Part shown: piece by piece, positions 56,378 through 64,000 of the stretch
How the letters are laid out: every line of letters starts with the position of its first letter
How positions within the stretch are numbered: the stretch's first letter is position 1
Notes under the pieces: generated by a model
Database searches by the model: none
Told to the model about the DNA's origin: nothing
The model's input: the letters and a program-made list of their open reading frames with translations, nothing else
Program-made: the position numbers and the translations under genes
NCBI RefSeq assembly: GCF_003574425.1
Contig: NZ_QLIU01000015.1
Coordinates: 53,456-117,455, forward strand
Length of the DNA: 64,000 nucleotides
Direction: 5' to 3'
DNA from: Cysteiniphilum halobium
GTDB taxonomy: Bacteria > Pseudomonadota > Gammaproteobacteria > Francisellales > Francisellaceae

Positions 56378-57253
56378 ATGATTTCTCTTATGCAATTGCC
56401 ACCATTAAAGTCTTTACCTTATTTTATTGCTGTTGCCAAGCACAAACATTTTGCTCAAGCCGCCTCTGAGCTTAATCTCACTGCTGGCGCGATTAGTCAA
56501 CAAATTAAACAGTTGGAACAATATCTTGGAACAACACTCTTCAACCGAGATACTAAACACGTTGAATTAACGCATAATGGCATACGTTACTATAAAGAAA
56601 TTGAAGCCGCATTAATACATATTGAGCAAGCAACAAGTCAGATCAAACCGCTAAATCAAGACACCGTACAATTGCGAATCTTTTCAACACTTGCCGTACA
56701 GTGGCTTATTCCTCAATTAAACGATCTTTATCTTAAATATCCAGATATTAATCTTAATATGATGACATCAACTGAATTAAAAACACACGACGTGGATAAT
56801 GCTGATCTTAGTATCCAACTAGGATTAGAGAATCCAACAAATAAAGCAGTCAAGTTATGGCAAAATCAATTGGTGCTTGTATATAACCCACAAATAATCA
56901 CAGCAGATCAATTAAAGAATAGTCCTGCGATTGTTGTTAACCATCCAATACGCGAACAGGACTGGCAGACCTTTTGCAATGCCACACATTTGACAATACC
57001 GAGCAAAAAAATCTCCGTTGCCACTACCATTCATGCAATCCAAGCGGTTGAAAACGGACTGGGTAGCTTTGTCACCCACTTACCTTTAGTTTACACATTG
57101 ATCCAAAGCAAACGTCTTAGTATCTGGCAACAACCTTTACCATTATCACAATACTACTATCTAGTAGATAATCAACCACACCGTCATACTATCAATAAAA
57201 GAATTGTGCATGACTGGCTAGTGGCCCACGCACAAACTTATCTTCAATACTAA
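56378..57253 (+). CDS. LysR-family transcriptional regulator (GcvA-like)
   Basis: The 291-aa regulator has the N-terminal winged helix PPLKSLPYFIAVAKHKHFAQ, then LNLTAGAISQQIKQLEQYLG and TLFNRDTKHVELTHNGIRYY, the pattern of the GcvA/AmpR branch. A periplasmic-binding-like effector domain follows from residue 90. Two in-frame ATGs (56378, 56390) are possible starts. It is followed by grxB after 12 bases. Its place just after metF makes a role in met regulation possible but unproven; MetR has a different N-terminus. Confidence 0.88.
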   Translation: MISLMQLPPLKSLPYFIAVAKHKHFAQAASELNLTAGAISQQIKQLEQYLGTTLFNRDTKHVELTHNGIRYYKEIEAALIHIEQATSQIKPLNQDTVQLRIFSTLAVQWLIPQLNDLYLKYPDINLNMMTSTELKTHDVDNADLSIQLGLENPTNKAVKLWQNQLVLVYNPQIITADQLKNSPAIVVNHPIREQDWQTFCNATHLTIPSKKISVATTIHAIQAVENGLGSFVTHLPLVYTLIQSKRLSIWQQPLPLSQYYYLVDNQPHRHTINKRIVHDWLVAHAQTYLQY

Positions 57254-57265
57254 TAAGGAACTTTT

Positions 57266-57934
57266 ATGAAACTTTATATTTATGAGCACTGCCCCTTTTG
57301 TATTCGCCCACGCATTATTGCAGGAGTTAAAAAAATCCCGCTTGAGCTTATTTATTTTGCCAATGATGATGAAAAATCACACATTGATCTGATTGGTAAA
57401 AAGCAAGTGCCTTTTTTACAAAAAGATGATGGCAACTTTTTGATTGAAAGCTTGGATATTTGCCAATACCTAAACAATTTTGACAACAACCCAATATTAA
57501 GTAATGAAATCACTACAACCGCTAGACTCATTGAGCTAACCACTTTACTAAGTAATGCCAGTAAATCACTTATTTACCCAAGTTTTCTTAATCACCCACT
57601 TAATCAAAAAGACTTCCCAACGCAAAGTGCCAAAGACTATTTTGAACACAAAAAAGAGAAATATATCGGCTGTTTTAAGGCAAATCTGCGCTTCCCAACT
57701 GCTGCTATTGAAAGCACACAAGCGATTTTAAATGAGCTTAATCCGCTTATGACATTTACCTATGCTAGCAGTGATAACTTATCTTGGGATGATGTTATGA
57801 TTTTCCCGATATTACGTAACCTAAGTATTATCAGCCATCTAATTGATATCCCAGAAAATATTAAGCACTATATCAAATACTTAGCACAACAAGCAGATAT
57901 TGCACTTTACACTAGCTTTTTAAATCAAGGATAG
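57266..57934 (+). CDS. grxB: glutaredoxin 2
   Basis: The 222-aa protein matches E. coli Grx2 (215 aa) closely at the start: MKLYIYEHCPFCIRPRIIAG, with redox Cys9 and Cys12. KQVPFLQKDDGNFLIESLDI is the GSH-binding region, and a GST-like helical C-terminal domain follows. It reduces protein disulfides and glutathionyl groups in the cytoplasm. An AAGGAAC site precedes the ATG. It forms a run with the LysR gene and the enolase-superfamily gene six bases later. Confidence 0.93.
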   Translation: MKLYIYEHCPFCIRPRIIAGVKKIPLELIYFANDDEKSHIDLIGKKQVPFLQKDDGNFLIESLDICQYLNNFDNNPILSNEITTTARLIELTTLLSNASKSLIYPSFLNHPLNQKDFPTQSAKDYFEHKKEKYIGCFKANLRFPTAAIESTQAILNELNPLMTFTYASSDNLSWDDVMIFPILRNLSIISHLIDIPENIKHYIKYLAQQADIALYTSFLNQG

Positions 57935-57940
57935 TAACTT

Positions 57941-59119
57941 ATGAAAATCACTCAAATTGAAATTTTTGATATTCATTGCCCAAAGCGTCCTGCATGGTCG
58001 CCAGTATTTATACGCATGCATACTGATGAAGGATTAACTGGGGTGGGTGAAGCCGGGCTTGCTTACGATCTGGGACACTCAGCAGCTGCACACATGATCA
58101 AAGAATTTGCAAAGGAGATGCTGTTAGGGGTTGACCCATTTGCAACTGAACATCTTTGGAATCGCATGTTGCGCGAGAGCTTCTGGGGTTTGGGTGGAGG
58201 GCCTGTTGTTTACTCGGCAATGAGTGCCATTGATACCGCACTTTGGGATATCAAAGGTAAGGCCCTTGGCGTACCGGTTTATCAGCTTCTAGGTGGCAAA
58301 ACCAATAAAAAACTGCGTACTTATGCCAGCCAATTACAGTTTGACTGGGATTATTATGAACGCAAGACTTTATTTAAACCAGAAGACTATGCCAAAGCAA
58401 CTGAAAAAGCAATTGCTGAAGGCTATGATGCCATTAAAGTTGACCCAATGATGTTTGATCACAAGGGGGACACAATCTATGACTGTACCTTGCCATTTCG
58501 CCGTGATCATTTAAATCTTATTCGTGCACGTATGCAGGCAATTCGTGATGTATTGGGTGACAATGGTGATATTATTTTTGAGTGTCACAGTTTACCAGGC
58601 CTTACATCCGCATTGCAACTGGGTGAAATTGCTGAAGAATTTAATTGCCTATACTTCGAAGAGCCTGTTAATTATTTAAATAGTAAATTACATGAACCGC
58701 TTAAGCAAAAGCTAAATGTTCCTATTGCTGCTGGTGAGCGCTTGTATCTACGCCATGGTGTACGTGAATACCTGGAAAAACAAACTGTTGATGTTTTGCA
58801 GCCTGATATTGGTCTTTGTGGAGGCTTGACTGAGGCAAAAAAAATCTGCGATTACGCAGATATGTATGATGTAAAAATCCAAGCACATGTTTGTGGTGGT
58901 CCAGTGGCAACAGCTGCTAGTCTGCATTTGGAAACTGCTATCCCAAATTTTATCATTCACGAGCATCACACCTATGCCTTAAAAGACTTTAATCGTGAGC
59001 TTTGCATACAAGACCCACAACCTATTAATGGTTTTTTTGAGGTTTCAGAAACCCCTGGGCTTGGAATAGAACTTAATGATGACATAGTGATCAAATCACC
59101 TAGAGTGATTGTTAAATAA
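57941..59119 (+). CDS. enolase-superfamily sugar acid dehydratase (mandelate racemase/D-galactonate dehydratase-like)
   Basis: The 392-aa protein has the capping domain, then the barrel: GLGGGPVVYSAMSAIDTALW, AIKVDPMMFD, and the metal ligands in IIFECHSLPG (Glu), FEEPVN (Glu) and AAGERLYLRHG (Glu). QAHVCGGPVATAASLHLE carries the C-terminal His motif. This arrangement fits D-galactonate, D-mannonate and related acid-sugar dehydratases. The precise substrate is not determined, and no sugar-acid kinase or aldolase lies beside it to decide. It ends 166 bases before tRNA-Ser. Confidence 0.85.
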   Translation: MKITQIEIFDIHCPKRPAWSPVFIRMHTDEGLTGVGEAGLAYDLGHSAAAHMIKEFAKEMLLGVDPFATEHLWNRMLRESFWGLGGGPVVYSAMSAIDTALWDIKGKALGVPVYQLLGGKTNKKLRTYASQLQFDWDYYERKTLFKPEDYAKATEKAIAEGYDAIKVDPMMFDHKGDTIYDCTLPFRRDHLNLIRARMQAIRDVLGDNGDIIFECHSLPGLTSALQLGEIAEEFNCLYFEEPVNYLNSKLHEPLKQKLNVPIAAGERLYLRHGVREYLEKQTVDVLQPDIGLCGGLTEAKKICDYADMYDVKIQAHVCGGPVATAASLHLETAIPNFIIHEHHTYALKDFNRELCIQDPQPINGFFEVSETPGLGIELNDDIVIKSPRVIVK

Positions 59120-59242
59120 AGCAACTTGACCTTTACTAGATACCATTACAATTCAATACTCTATTTTTTGATCACCTTAATTTTTATTCTGGTAATTTTT
59201 AATTTGATTCAATTTGTATTTCAAAATATCGGCACTAAGCAC

Positions 59243-59271
59243 TTGACATAGTATAGTCAAGTCGATAAATT
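59243..59271 (+). promoter_or_regulatory. promoter of tRNA-Ser with a palindrome over the -35 box
   Basis: TTGACA (59243-59248), a 17-base spacer and TAAATT (59266-59271), 14 bases before the tRNA. CTTGAC (59242-59247) and GTCAAG (59256-59261) form an inverted repeat that covers the -35 box. Confidence 0.65.
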
Positions 59272-59284
59272 GTCGCAGTACCGC

Positions 59285-59377
59285 GGAGAGATGGCCGAGA
59301 GGCTGAAGGCGCTCCCCTGCTAAGGGAGTATGGGGACAAAAACTCCATCGGGGGTTCGAATCCCCCTCTCTCCGCCA
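59285..59377 (+). tRNA. tRNA-Ser(GCU)
   Basis: The 93-base class II tRNA has acceptor GGAGAGA/TCTCTCC, anticodon GCT in CTGCTAA, a long variable arm (TATGGGGACAAAAACTCCATC), T-loop GGTTCGAATCC, discriminator G and an encoded CCA. Confidence 0.97.
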
Positions 59378-59628
59378 CAACACGCTCTATACTTTTCACA
59401 CAAATTATTATCCATGCATTTATGATTGTGATTGTCTAACTTACGATTGACCACAGATAACACCTGTCCTGGCACATGAAGCGGCAGTAATTCTCTTAAA
59501 AAACACGGGTTGAAAATTAGTTTCTTCAAGCAAGAACAAAACTATTATAACATGCATTTAAATAAGAAAATGATGTAAGTGAATATGTTAAACACACTCT
59601 TTAATCTCAATTATTGGATAGGAAATGT

Positions 59629-60828
59629 ATGAAAAATTCAAAAGTTTTGTTATATCTACTCATCTTAGTTGGTGCACCAGTTTTTGGTGTGGGTGTTGAT
59701 TTATATACACCTTCTCTTCCTAGCATTACACATTATTTTGATTGTACGCTATCAATGTCAAAATTATCTATGAGCTCATATCTGTTTGGTGGCTTTATTG
59801 GCATGCTTTTTTTAGCAGCATTAAGTGATAGTTATGGCAGAAAAAAAATGATGAGTATCTGTATGCTTGGTATGATGCTTAGTTGTTTCATTACTATTTT
59901 CTCACAGACTATTCTTGAAATGATTGTCCTAAGATTTTTAGCTGGTTTATTTGCCGGGGGAGCGGCTGCCTTAAATAGAGCCATTTTTACAGATATATTT
60001 AGCGATCCAATTGAGATCAAAAAAGCATCCGCAAGCATTCTGTTGGCATGGGGTTGTGGACCTGTAATAGCTCCTTTCTTAGGAGGTTATCTACAGCATT
60101 ACTTTTCATGGAAAGCAAGTTTTATTTTTTTAGCTATTTATTCGGTAATTGTCTTGATCATGACGTTTATATTTATGAGTGATCGGCAACAAATTAAAAT
60201 TCCATTTTCGATTAAGGCCCTTTTTTCAAGGTATATGCATGTACTTAGCCATAAGGTTTTTGTTAGCTCCTTAGTACAATCTGGCCTGCTATACGCTACA
60301 CTAATATATTTTCCTATTTTAGGGACCTTTTATGTACAACATATTTTACATTTCAGCCCTGTTGTTTATGGTTATTTGGCATTATTATTGGGCATTGGAT
60401 TCATGCTTGGTTGTCTTTTTAGAAAGCGTTTAATTCATATTAAAGACCATTTGGTGAAAAAATACTTAATGATTATAATGAGTGTATTAACAGTCATAGG
60501 CTTATTTCTAAGTTTAATTTTTTCTTCTAGTTTATCCGTTGTTATGGTCTGTATTTGGATAGTTAGTTTTATTGTTGGGATAGTGTTTTCTGTACATTTT
60601 GGGCACTTACTGAGTATCTTTCCTAAAATTGCCGGTACAGCAGGGTCTGTTTCCAGTGCAAGTAACATGTTCGTACTCTCAATTGTTTCTGTCATTATTA
60701 GTCTTTTCCAAGTTTACTCCGGAACACAACTAATTTTGGTATACATAGCTACAATTATACTTTTAATACTCTTTTCTGTTATTATTAGAGCCCCCCATAA
60801 GCACTTAGAACCGCTGGCAAGTACTTAG
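59629..60828 (+). CDS. MFS drug-efflux transporter, Bcr/CflA family
   Basis: The ATG at 59629 (399 aa) follows ATAGGAAATGT; the TTG at 59614 is rejected. There are 12 predicted TM segments, with FGVGVDLYTPSLPSITHYF in TM1, AALSDSYGRKKMM (motif A) and RFLAGLFAGGAAALNRAIFT in TM4, the Bcr/CflA pattern. It should export a drug-like or peptide-like compound with protons. Its AT-rich codon use, with long runs of ATT/TTT, differs from the sugar-acid dehydratase upstream and hints at acquisition next to the tRNA-Ser gene. Confidence 0.88.
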   Translation: MKNSKVLLYLLILVGAPVFGVGVDLYTPSLPSITHYFDCTLSMSKLSMSSYLFGGFIGMLFLAALSDSYGRKKMMSICMLGMMLSCFITIFSQTILEMIVLRFLAGLFAGGAAALNRAIFTDIFSDPIEIKKASASILLAWGCGPVIAPFLGGYLQHYFSWKASFIFLAIYSVIVLIMTFIFMSDRQQIKIPFSIKALFSRYMHVLSHKVFVSSLVQSGLLYATLIYFPILGTFYVQHILHFSPVVYGYLALLLGIGFMLGCLFRKRLIHIKDHLVKKYLMIIMSVLTVIGLFLSLIFSSSLSVVMVCIWIVSFIVGIVFSVHFGHLLSIFPKIAGTAGSVSSASNMFVLSIVSVIISLFQVYSGTQLILVYIATIILLILFSVIIRAPHKHLEPLAST

Positions 60829-61164
60829 ATAAAAACGATAGTTAGGTTATCTAAACCAATTTTTTCTTTTATATCATCAAAGCGGCGAATATCAGAATGC
60901 GTTAGCATCTACTTTTTAGTTAAAGAAAGTTTTATGTTCACGATAGTTGAGAATCCAGATTCTGAGCAACACTTAAATCATTAAAGCCATAGTTCGGCAA
61001 AGAAAAAATTCTGCAAAATGCTTTGCCGTAAGAATATATACTGTTTACTATAATTTGATAACCCATTGTGAGCGTTATGAAGCATAATATTTATTATCCA
61101 TTGATATTCATGAAACTAAAGAACACTTACATACCCAACTACAATCTAATAGAAGGTCATATCT
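60829..61164. other. 336-base intergenic region with one inverted repeat
   Basis: The only clear structure is CGGCAAAG (60995-61002) and CTTTGCCG (61021-61028), a perfect 8-bp inverted repeat around an 18-base centre. A TATAAT about 20 bases downstream (around 61048) could be the -10 of the aminotransferase promoter without a good -35, so the repeat may be an operator. Confidence 0.4.
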
Positions 61165-62301
61165 ATGCTATTTAAACCCTATATCAGCATTGAGCCATCC
61201 ATATTTCACACTATGTCTGTCATGGCAAAAGCGCATAACGCAATTAACTTCACACAAGGCGCCCCTGATTTTAAAACGCCTGACTTGATCATTGAGCGCT
61301 TAGATTATTATGTAAAAAACGGTTTTAATCAATATACACCTATCCCCGGAGTACCCAGCTTAAAGCATGCAATCGCTAATAGAATCAAGCTCTGTTACGA
61401 CGTAGATATCAACCCTGAAGATAATATCTGTATTAGTTCAGGTGCCATTGAAGCAATTTTTGCGCTGATTAGCGCATATATTAGCCAAGGAGACGAAGTT
61501 ATTTACTTTGATCCAGCTTTTGATGCCTACCCTTCGATTGTCAATTTCAATCAAGGTATTAACCGGCGCATTCCTTTGCTGCCGCCCAATGGTGCAATCA
61601 ATCTCGAGCAACTAGCACAGACAATTAACAATAGAACAAAGCTCATTATTCTTAACTCACCTCACAATCCTATGGGAAGCATAGTCACAAAAGAGCAATA
61701 TCAAGCAATTGCGAAACTTATCAAAGGCAAAGACATCTTGTTACTTAGTGACGAGGTGTATGAGCATATTTATGCTGGAACATCCTATACCAGCGCCTTG
61801 CAAATTCCTGAGTTAAGAGATCAACTTATCGTTGTACAGTCCCTGGGCAAAACCTATAATCTAACTGGTTGGCGTTTAGGGGCTTGTATTGCACCCCAGC
61901 AGATTATTCAGGTCATTAATGCCATTAAACAATTTACAAGCTTCTGCGCACCACACCCCATGCAATTGGCGTTAGCCGATGGTATTAATACACACCCTGA
62001 ATATTGGCAGAATTTACCTAAACTTTATCAAACTCAGCACGGGAAGCTAATCAACGGCTTAGCAAATAGCCGCTTTAAAGTGTTACCATGGGCTGGCTCG
62101 CCCTTTCAGATACTTGATTATACAGCTATTTCCGATGAAGATGATTTTAGTTTTTGCCAACGCTTAATCCATGAACACGGTGTTGGACTGATACCAATTT
62201 CATCATTATACGACACACCAAAGCAAGGTTTATTACGTTTATGCTTTGCTAAATATGATGATATTTTACTAGAAGGAGTCAAGCGTTTATGTCAAGTTTA
62301 A
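61165..62301 (+). CDS. class I aminotransferase, YbdL/glutamine transaminase K-like
   Basis: The 378-aa fold-type I aminotransferase matches methionine aminotransferase YbdL: NFTQGAPDFKTPDLIIERLD, YTPIPGVPSLKHAIANRI, NSPHNPMGS, and the PLP lysine in VVQSLGKTYNLTGWRLGACI. YbdL-type enzymes convert 4-methylthio-2-oxobutanoate to methionine using glutamine. The next gene, an omega-amidase, overlaps by 13 bases, which supports the glutamine transaminase/omega-amidase pairing. Confidence 0.9.
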   Translation: MLFKPYISIEPSIFHTMSVMAKAHNAINFTQGAPDFKTPDLIIERLDYYVKNGFNQYTPIPGVPSLKHAIANRIKLCYDVDINPEDNICISSGAIEAIFALISAYISQGDEVIYFDPAFDAYPSIVNFNQGINRRIPLLPPNGAINLEQLAQTINNRTKLIILNSPHNPMGSIVTKEQYQAIAKLIKGKDILLLSDEVYEHIYAGTSYTSALQIPELRDQLIVVQSLGKTYNLTGWRLGACIAPQQIIQVINAIKQFTSFCAPHPMQLALADGINTHPEYWQNLPKLYQTQHGKLINGLANSRFKVLPWAGSPFQILDYTAISDEDDFSFCQRLIHEHGVGLIPISSLYDTPKQGLLRLCFAKYDDILLEGVKRLCQV

Positions 62302-63074
62302 AGGTAGCTGTAATTCAATCTGATATCGTCTGGGAGGATAAATTTGCGAATTATACTCACTTTGAACATATCATCTCTACACTTGAGACTTGTGATCTTA
62401 TTGTACTACCTGAAATGTTTAATGTTGGTTTTACGCCAAATATGAACAAAGCAATCACTGATCCACATGAAATTATTGCTTGGCTGATAAAGCAAGCCCA
62501 GCATAAAAGTGCAGCCATCATTGGCAGTGTTGTTGTATTAAATGACCTACAAAAAGCCGTTAACCGCTTATTCTTTGTAACGCCACAAGCCGAAGTCTAC
62601 CACTACGATAAATACCATTTATTTGTACTCTCTGATGAATATAAGTTGCTATCTCCCGGTAAATCACGTGAGATTGTTCATTATAAAGGTTTTGATATTC
62701 TCTTAAGCATTTGTTTTGACTTAAGATTCCCTGTTTTTAACTGCAATAATAATGATTATGATCTATTGATAAATATCGCCAGCTGGCCTGCTAAACGTCG
62801 CGATCACTGGCGTACTTTGCTGCAAGCGCGCGCAATTGAAAATCAAGTCTACGTTATCGGTTGCAATCGTATCGGCACAGATGGATTAGGTTTTGATTAT
62901 AGTGGTGATAGTCTCTGTATTCACTTTGATGGTGAGATTCAACAAGATATTGCAGCTTATGCGCCAGGTGTTTTATATCACAGCTTTGACAAAAACCATT
63001 TAGATGATTATCGAAAGAGCTTTAAAGTCCTGGCATCGCAAGATAAATTTAGTTTAAATTTAGCCGCAAATTAA
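62289..63074 (+). CDS. nitrilase-superfamily omega-amidase (YafV-like)
   Basis: The 261-aa carbon-nitrogen hydrolase has the catalytic triad Glu in LIVLPEMFNVGFT, Lys in HYDKYHLFVL and Cys in LLSICFDLRFPVFN. YafV-type omega-amidases hydrolyse 2-oxoglutaramate, the by-product of glutamine transaminases, to 2-oxoglutarate and ammonia. This pulls methionine salvage forward. The 13-base overlap with the transaminase gene indicates coupled translation. Confidence 0.92.
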   Translation: MSSLKVAVIQSDIVWEDKFANYTHFEHIISTLETCDLIVLPEMFNVGFTPNMNKAITDPHEIIAWLIKQAQHKSAAIIGSVVVLNDLQKAVNRLFFVTPQAEVYHYDKYHLFVLSDEYKLLSPGKSREIVHYKGFDILLSICFDLRFPVFNCNNNDYDLLINIASWPAKRRDHWRTLLQARAIENQVYVIGCNRIGTDGLGFDYSGDSLCIHFDGEIQQDIAAYAPGVLYHSFDKNHLDDYRKSFKVLASQDKFSLNLAAN

Positions 63075-63176
63075 AAATCCACAACTTGGGAATTGTCAGG
63101 TGCTAACGGCAATGATAGAATGCGCAACGAATTGTCATGATCTGGCAGCTTATTGAAAGTATGTTATAAATTCTGA

Positions 63177-63205
63177 TTGCCTTTGCGTCATTTTTTTGCT
63201 ATAAA
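63177..63205 (+). promoter_or_regulatory. promoter of rpmB-rpmG
   Basis: TTGCCT (63177-63182), a 17-base spacer and TATAAA (63200-63205) with a following GTTGCCCC discriminator, 64 bases before rpmB. Confidence 0.7.
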
Positions 63206-63268
63206 GTTGCCCCTTGAGAATTTAATAATTATAACTATCTAATTTACAGCAATTGACTGGAGGATAAC

Positions 63269-63505
63269 ATGTCTAGAGTTTGTATGGTTACAGGCAAGCG
63301 CCCAATGACTGGCAACAACGTATCGCACGCGCAGAACAAAACTAAGCGTCGTTTTTTACCTAACTTGCACTCACACCGTTTCTGGGTTGAGAGCGAGAAC
63401 CGTTATGTTCGTTTACGCGTCAGCTCAAAAGGTATGCGCATTATCGATAAAAAAGGTATCGATTCTGTATTAACTGATTTGCGTGCACGTAACGTAAAAT
63501 TCTAA
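63269..63505 (+). CDS. rpmB: 50S ribosomal protein L28
   Basis: The 78-aa protein starts [20 protein letters not shown] and has [20 protein letters not shown]. It is followed by rpmG after 30 bases, the standard pair. CTGGAGG precedes the ATG. Confidence 0.98.
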   Translation: MSRVCMVTGKRPMTGNNVSHAQNKTKRRFLPNLHSHRFWVESENRYVRLRVSSKGMRIIDKKGIDSVLTDLRARNVKF

Positions 63506-63535
63506 ATTCACCAGATACTTCAGGAGTAATTTAAT

Positions 63536-63691
63536 ATGCGTGATAAAATCAAATTAGTTTCAAGCGCTGGCACTGGTCATTATTACACAACAACTAAAAA
63601 TAAGCGTACTATGCCAAATAAAATGGAAATCAAAAAATTTGACCCAGTTGTCCGTCAACACGTTCTTTATAAAGAAGCCAAAATTAAATAA
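63536..63691 (+). CDS. rpmG: 50S ribosomal protein L33, zinc-free form
   Basis: The 51-aa frame [20 protein letters not shown]... ends [14 protein letters not shown]. It is the C-minus form with no Cys pairs. CAGGAG precedes the ATG by about 10 bases. Confidence 0.97.
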   Translation: MRDKIKLVSSAGTGHYYTTTKNKRTMPNKMEIKKFDPVVRQHVLYKEAKIK

Positions 63692-63856
63692 TTTTTTACC
63701 CTCCTCTATACCTGCGTGCTATCTAATATTTTACACTATTGGCTTGTGAAGATTTTGACAGGTATAATGGCAAACCTCATACATTAATTTATGCTGCCTA
63801 ATCTACTTTACTTTGCTAAAAATCGACAGAGCACATGGCTAGACAGGGTCACCTCA

Positions 63857-64000
63857 TTAAAATTTAGCCCTTAAAATTTCGTCTAGAAACACGGGATTCC
63901 AACCTGCCATTTTTCTCATTACTTTAAGGCTTTTCCTTTTGTGCTCAGGCTTTTGCTTTAAGGCTCTTAACAGGTTCATTGTTATTTTCTTTACAACAGC
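63857..64000 (-). CDS. possible 3' end of a minus-strand gene running out of the window
   Basis: The frame is open from the window edge and stops at 63857. The visible 47 residues include KQKPEHKRKSLKVMRKMAGW then NPVFLDEILRAKF. The basic, helical character is that of a real C-terminus, but no family was recognised and the frame is short. The 165 bases between rpmG and this stop hold nothing else recognised. Confidence 0.35.
   Translation of the reverse strand, partial: AVVKKITMNLLRALKQKPEHKRKSLKVMRKMAGWNPVFLDEILRAKF

Noticed and set aside
59285..59628. Integrated element at tRNA-Ser
   Set aside because: No integrase, and no duplicate of the tRNA 3' end was seen in the following 4.6 kb.

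Overview
The window is chromosomal DNA from a low-GC gammaproteobacterium. The evidence is the AT-rich codon use, the gammaproteobacterial holD-rimI and S10/spc/alpha gene orders, and MetE, ZapE, RlmKL, GrxB and C-minus S14/L33. Several genes look Francisellales-like (Francisella/Fastidiosibacteraceae relatives), but this placement is an inference. The single rpoA is of ordinary type, which argues against Francisella itself.

Layout. 1-9.5 kb: end of a SNF2-family helicase, a DsbA-like exported protein with a degenerate active site and two in-frame palindromes, sppA, aspS, a DUF924 gene, a REP-like element, the DUF4404-holD-rimI operon and glutaminase glsA. 9.6-14.6 kb: an ABC exporter, a HigBA-type toxin-antitoxin pair with a frameshifted toxin, and rlmKL. 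14.6-24.9 kb: two unrecognised genes, three paralogous APC permeases, a MITE-like element, an outer-membrane barrel protein, a broad-spectrum-type amino acid racemase paired with one permease, an MFS exporter and tRNA-Lys. 25.2-38.9 kb: the ribosomal S10-spc-alpha cluster on the minus strand, from rplC to rplQ, with three promoters and a terminator. rpsJ, which normally opens it, is absent. 39.0-49.5 kb: an array of 40-bp hairpin repeats running into the end of nnrD, an unknown gene, an MFS transporter, a GT39-type membrane glycosyltransferase, zapE, a lipoprotein, a FAD monooxygenase whose 3' end lies in a repeat, and a TacAT-type toxin-antitoxin pair. 49.7-56.3 kb: a methionine operon (metB, ACT-less aspartokinase, metC, metE, metF) behind a leader that folds on paper into a four-way junction. 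56.4-64 kb: lysR-grxB-enolase-superfamily genes, tRNA-Ser, a Bcr-type MFS exporter, a transaminase/omega-amidase pair, and rpmB-rpmG.

How genes work together. The met operon covers activated homoserine to methionine (MetB, MetC, MetE), with MetF supplying the methyl group and the kinase feeding aspartate into the pathway. The transaminase/omega-amidase pair at 61-63 kb fits methionine salvage. The racemase-permease pair and the paralogous permeases suggest strong dependence on amino acid uptake. The observations most worth pursuing are the structured met leader, the co-varying 40-bp hairpin array, the palindromes inside the DsbA-like gene, and the repeat family whose end forms the C-terminus of the monooxygenase.
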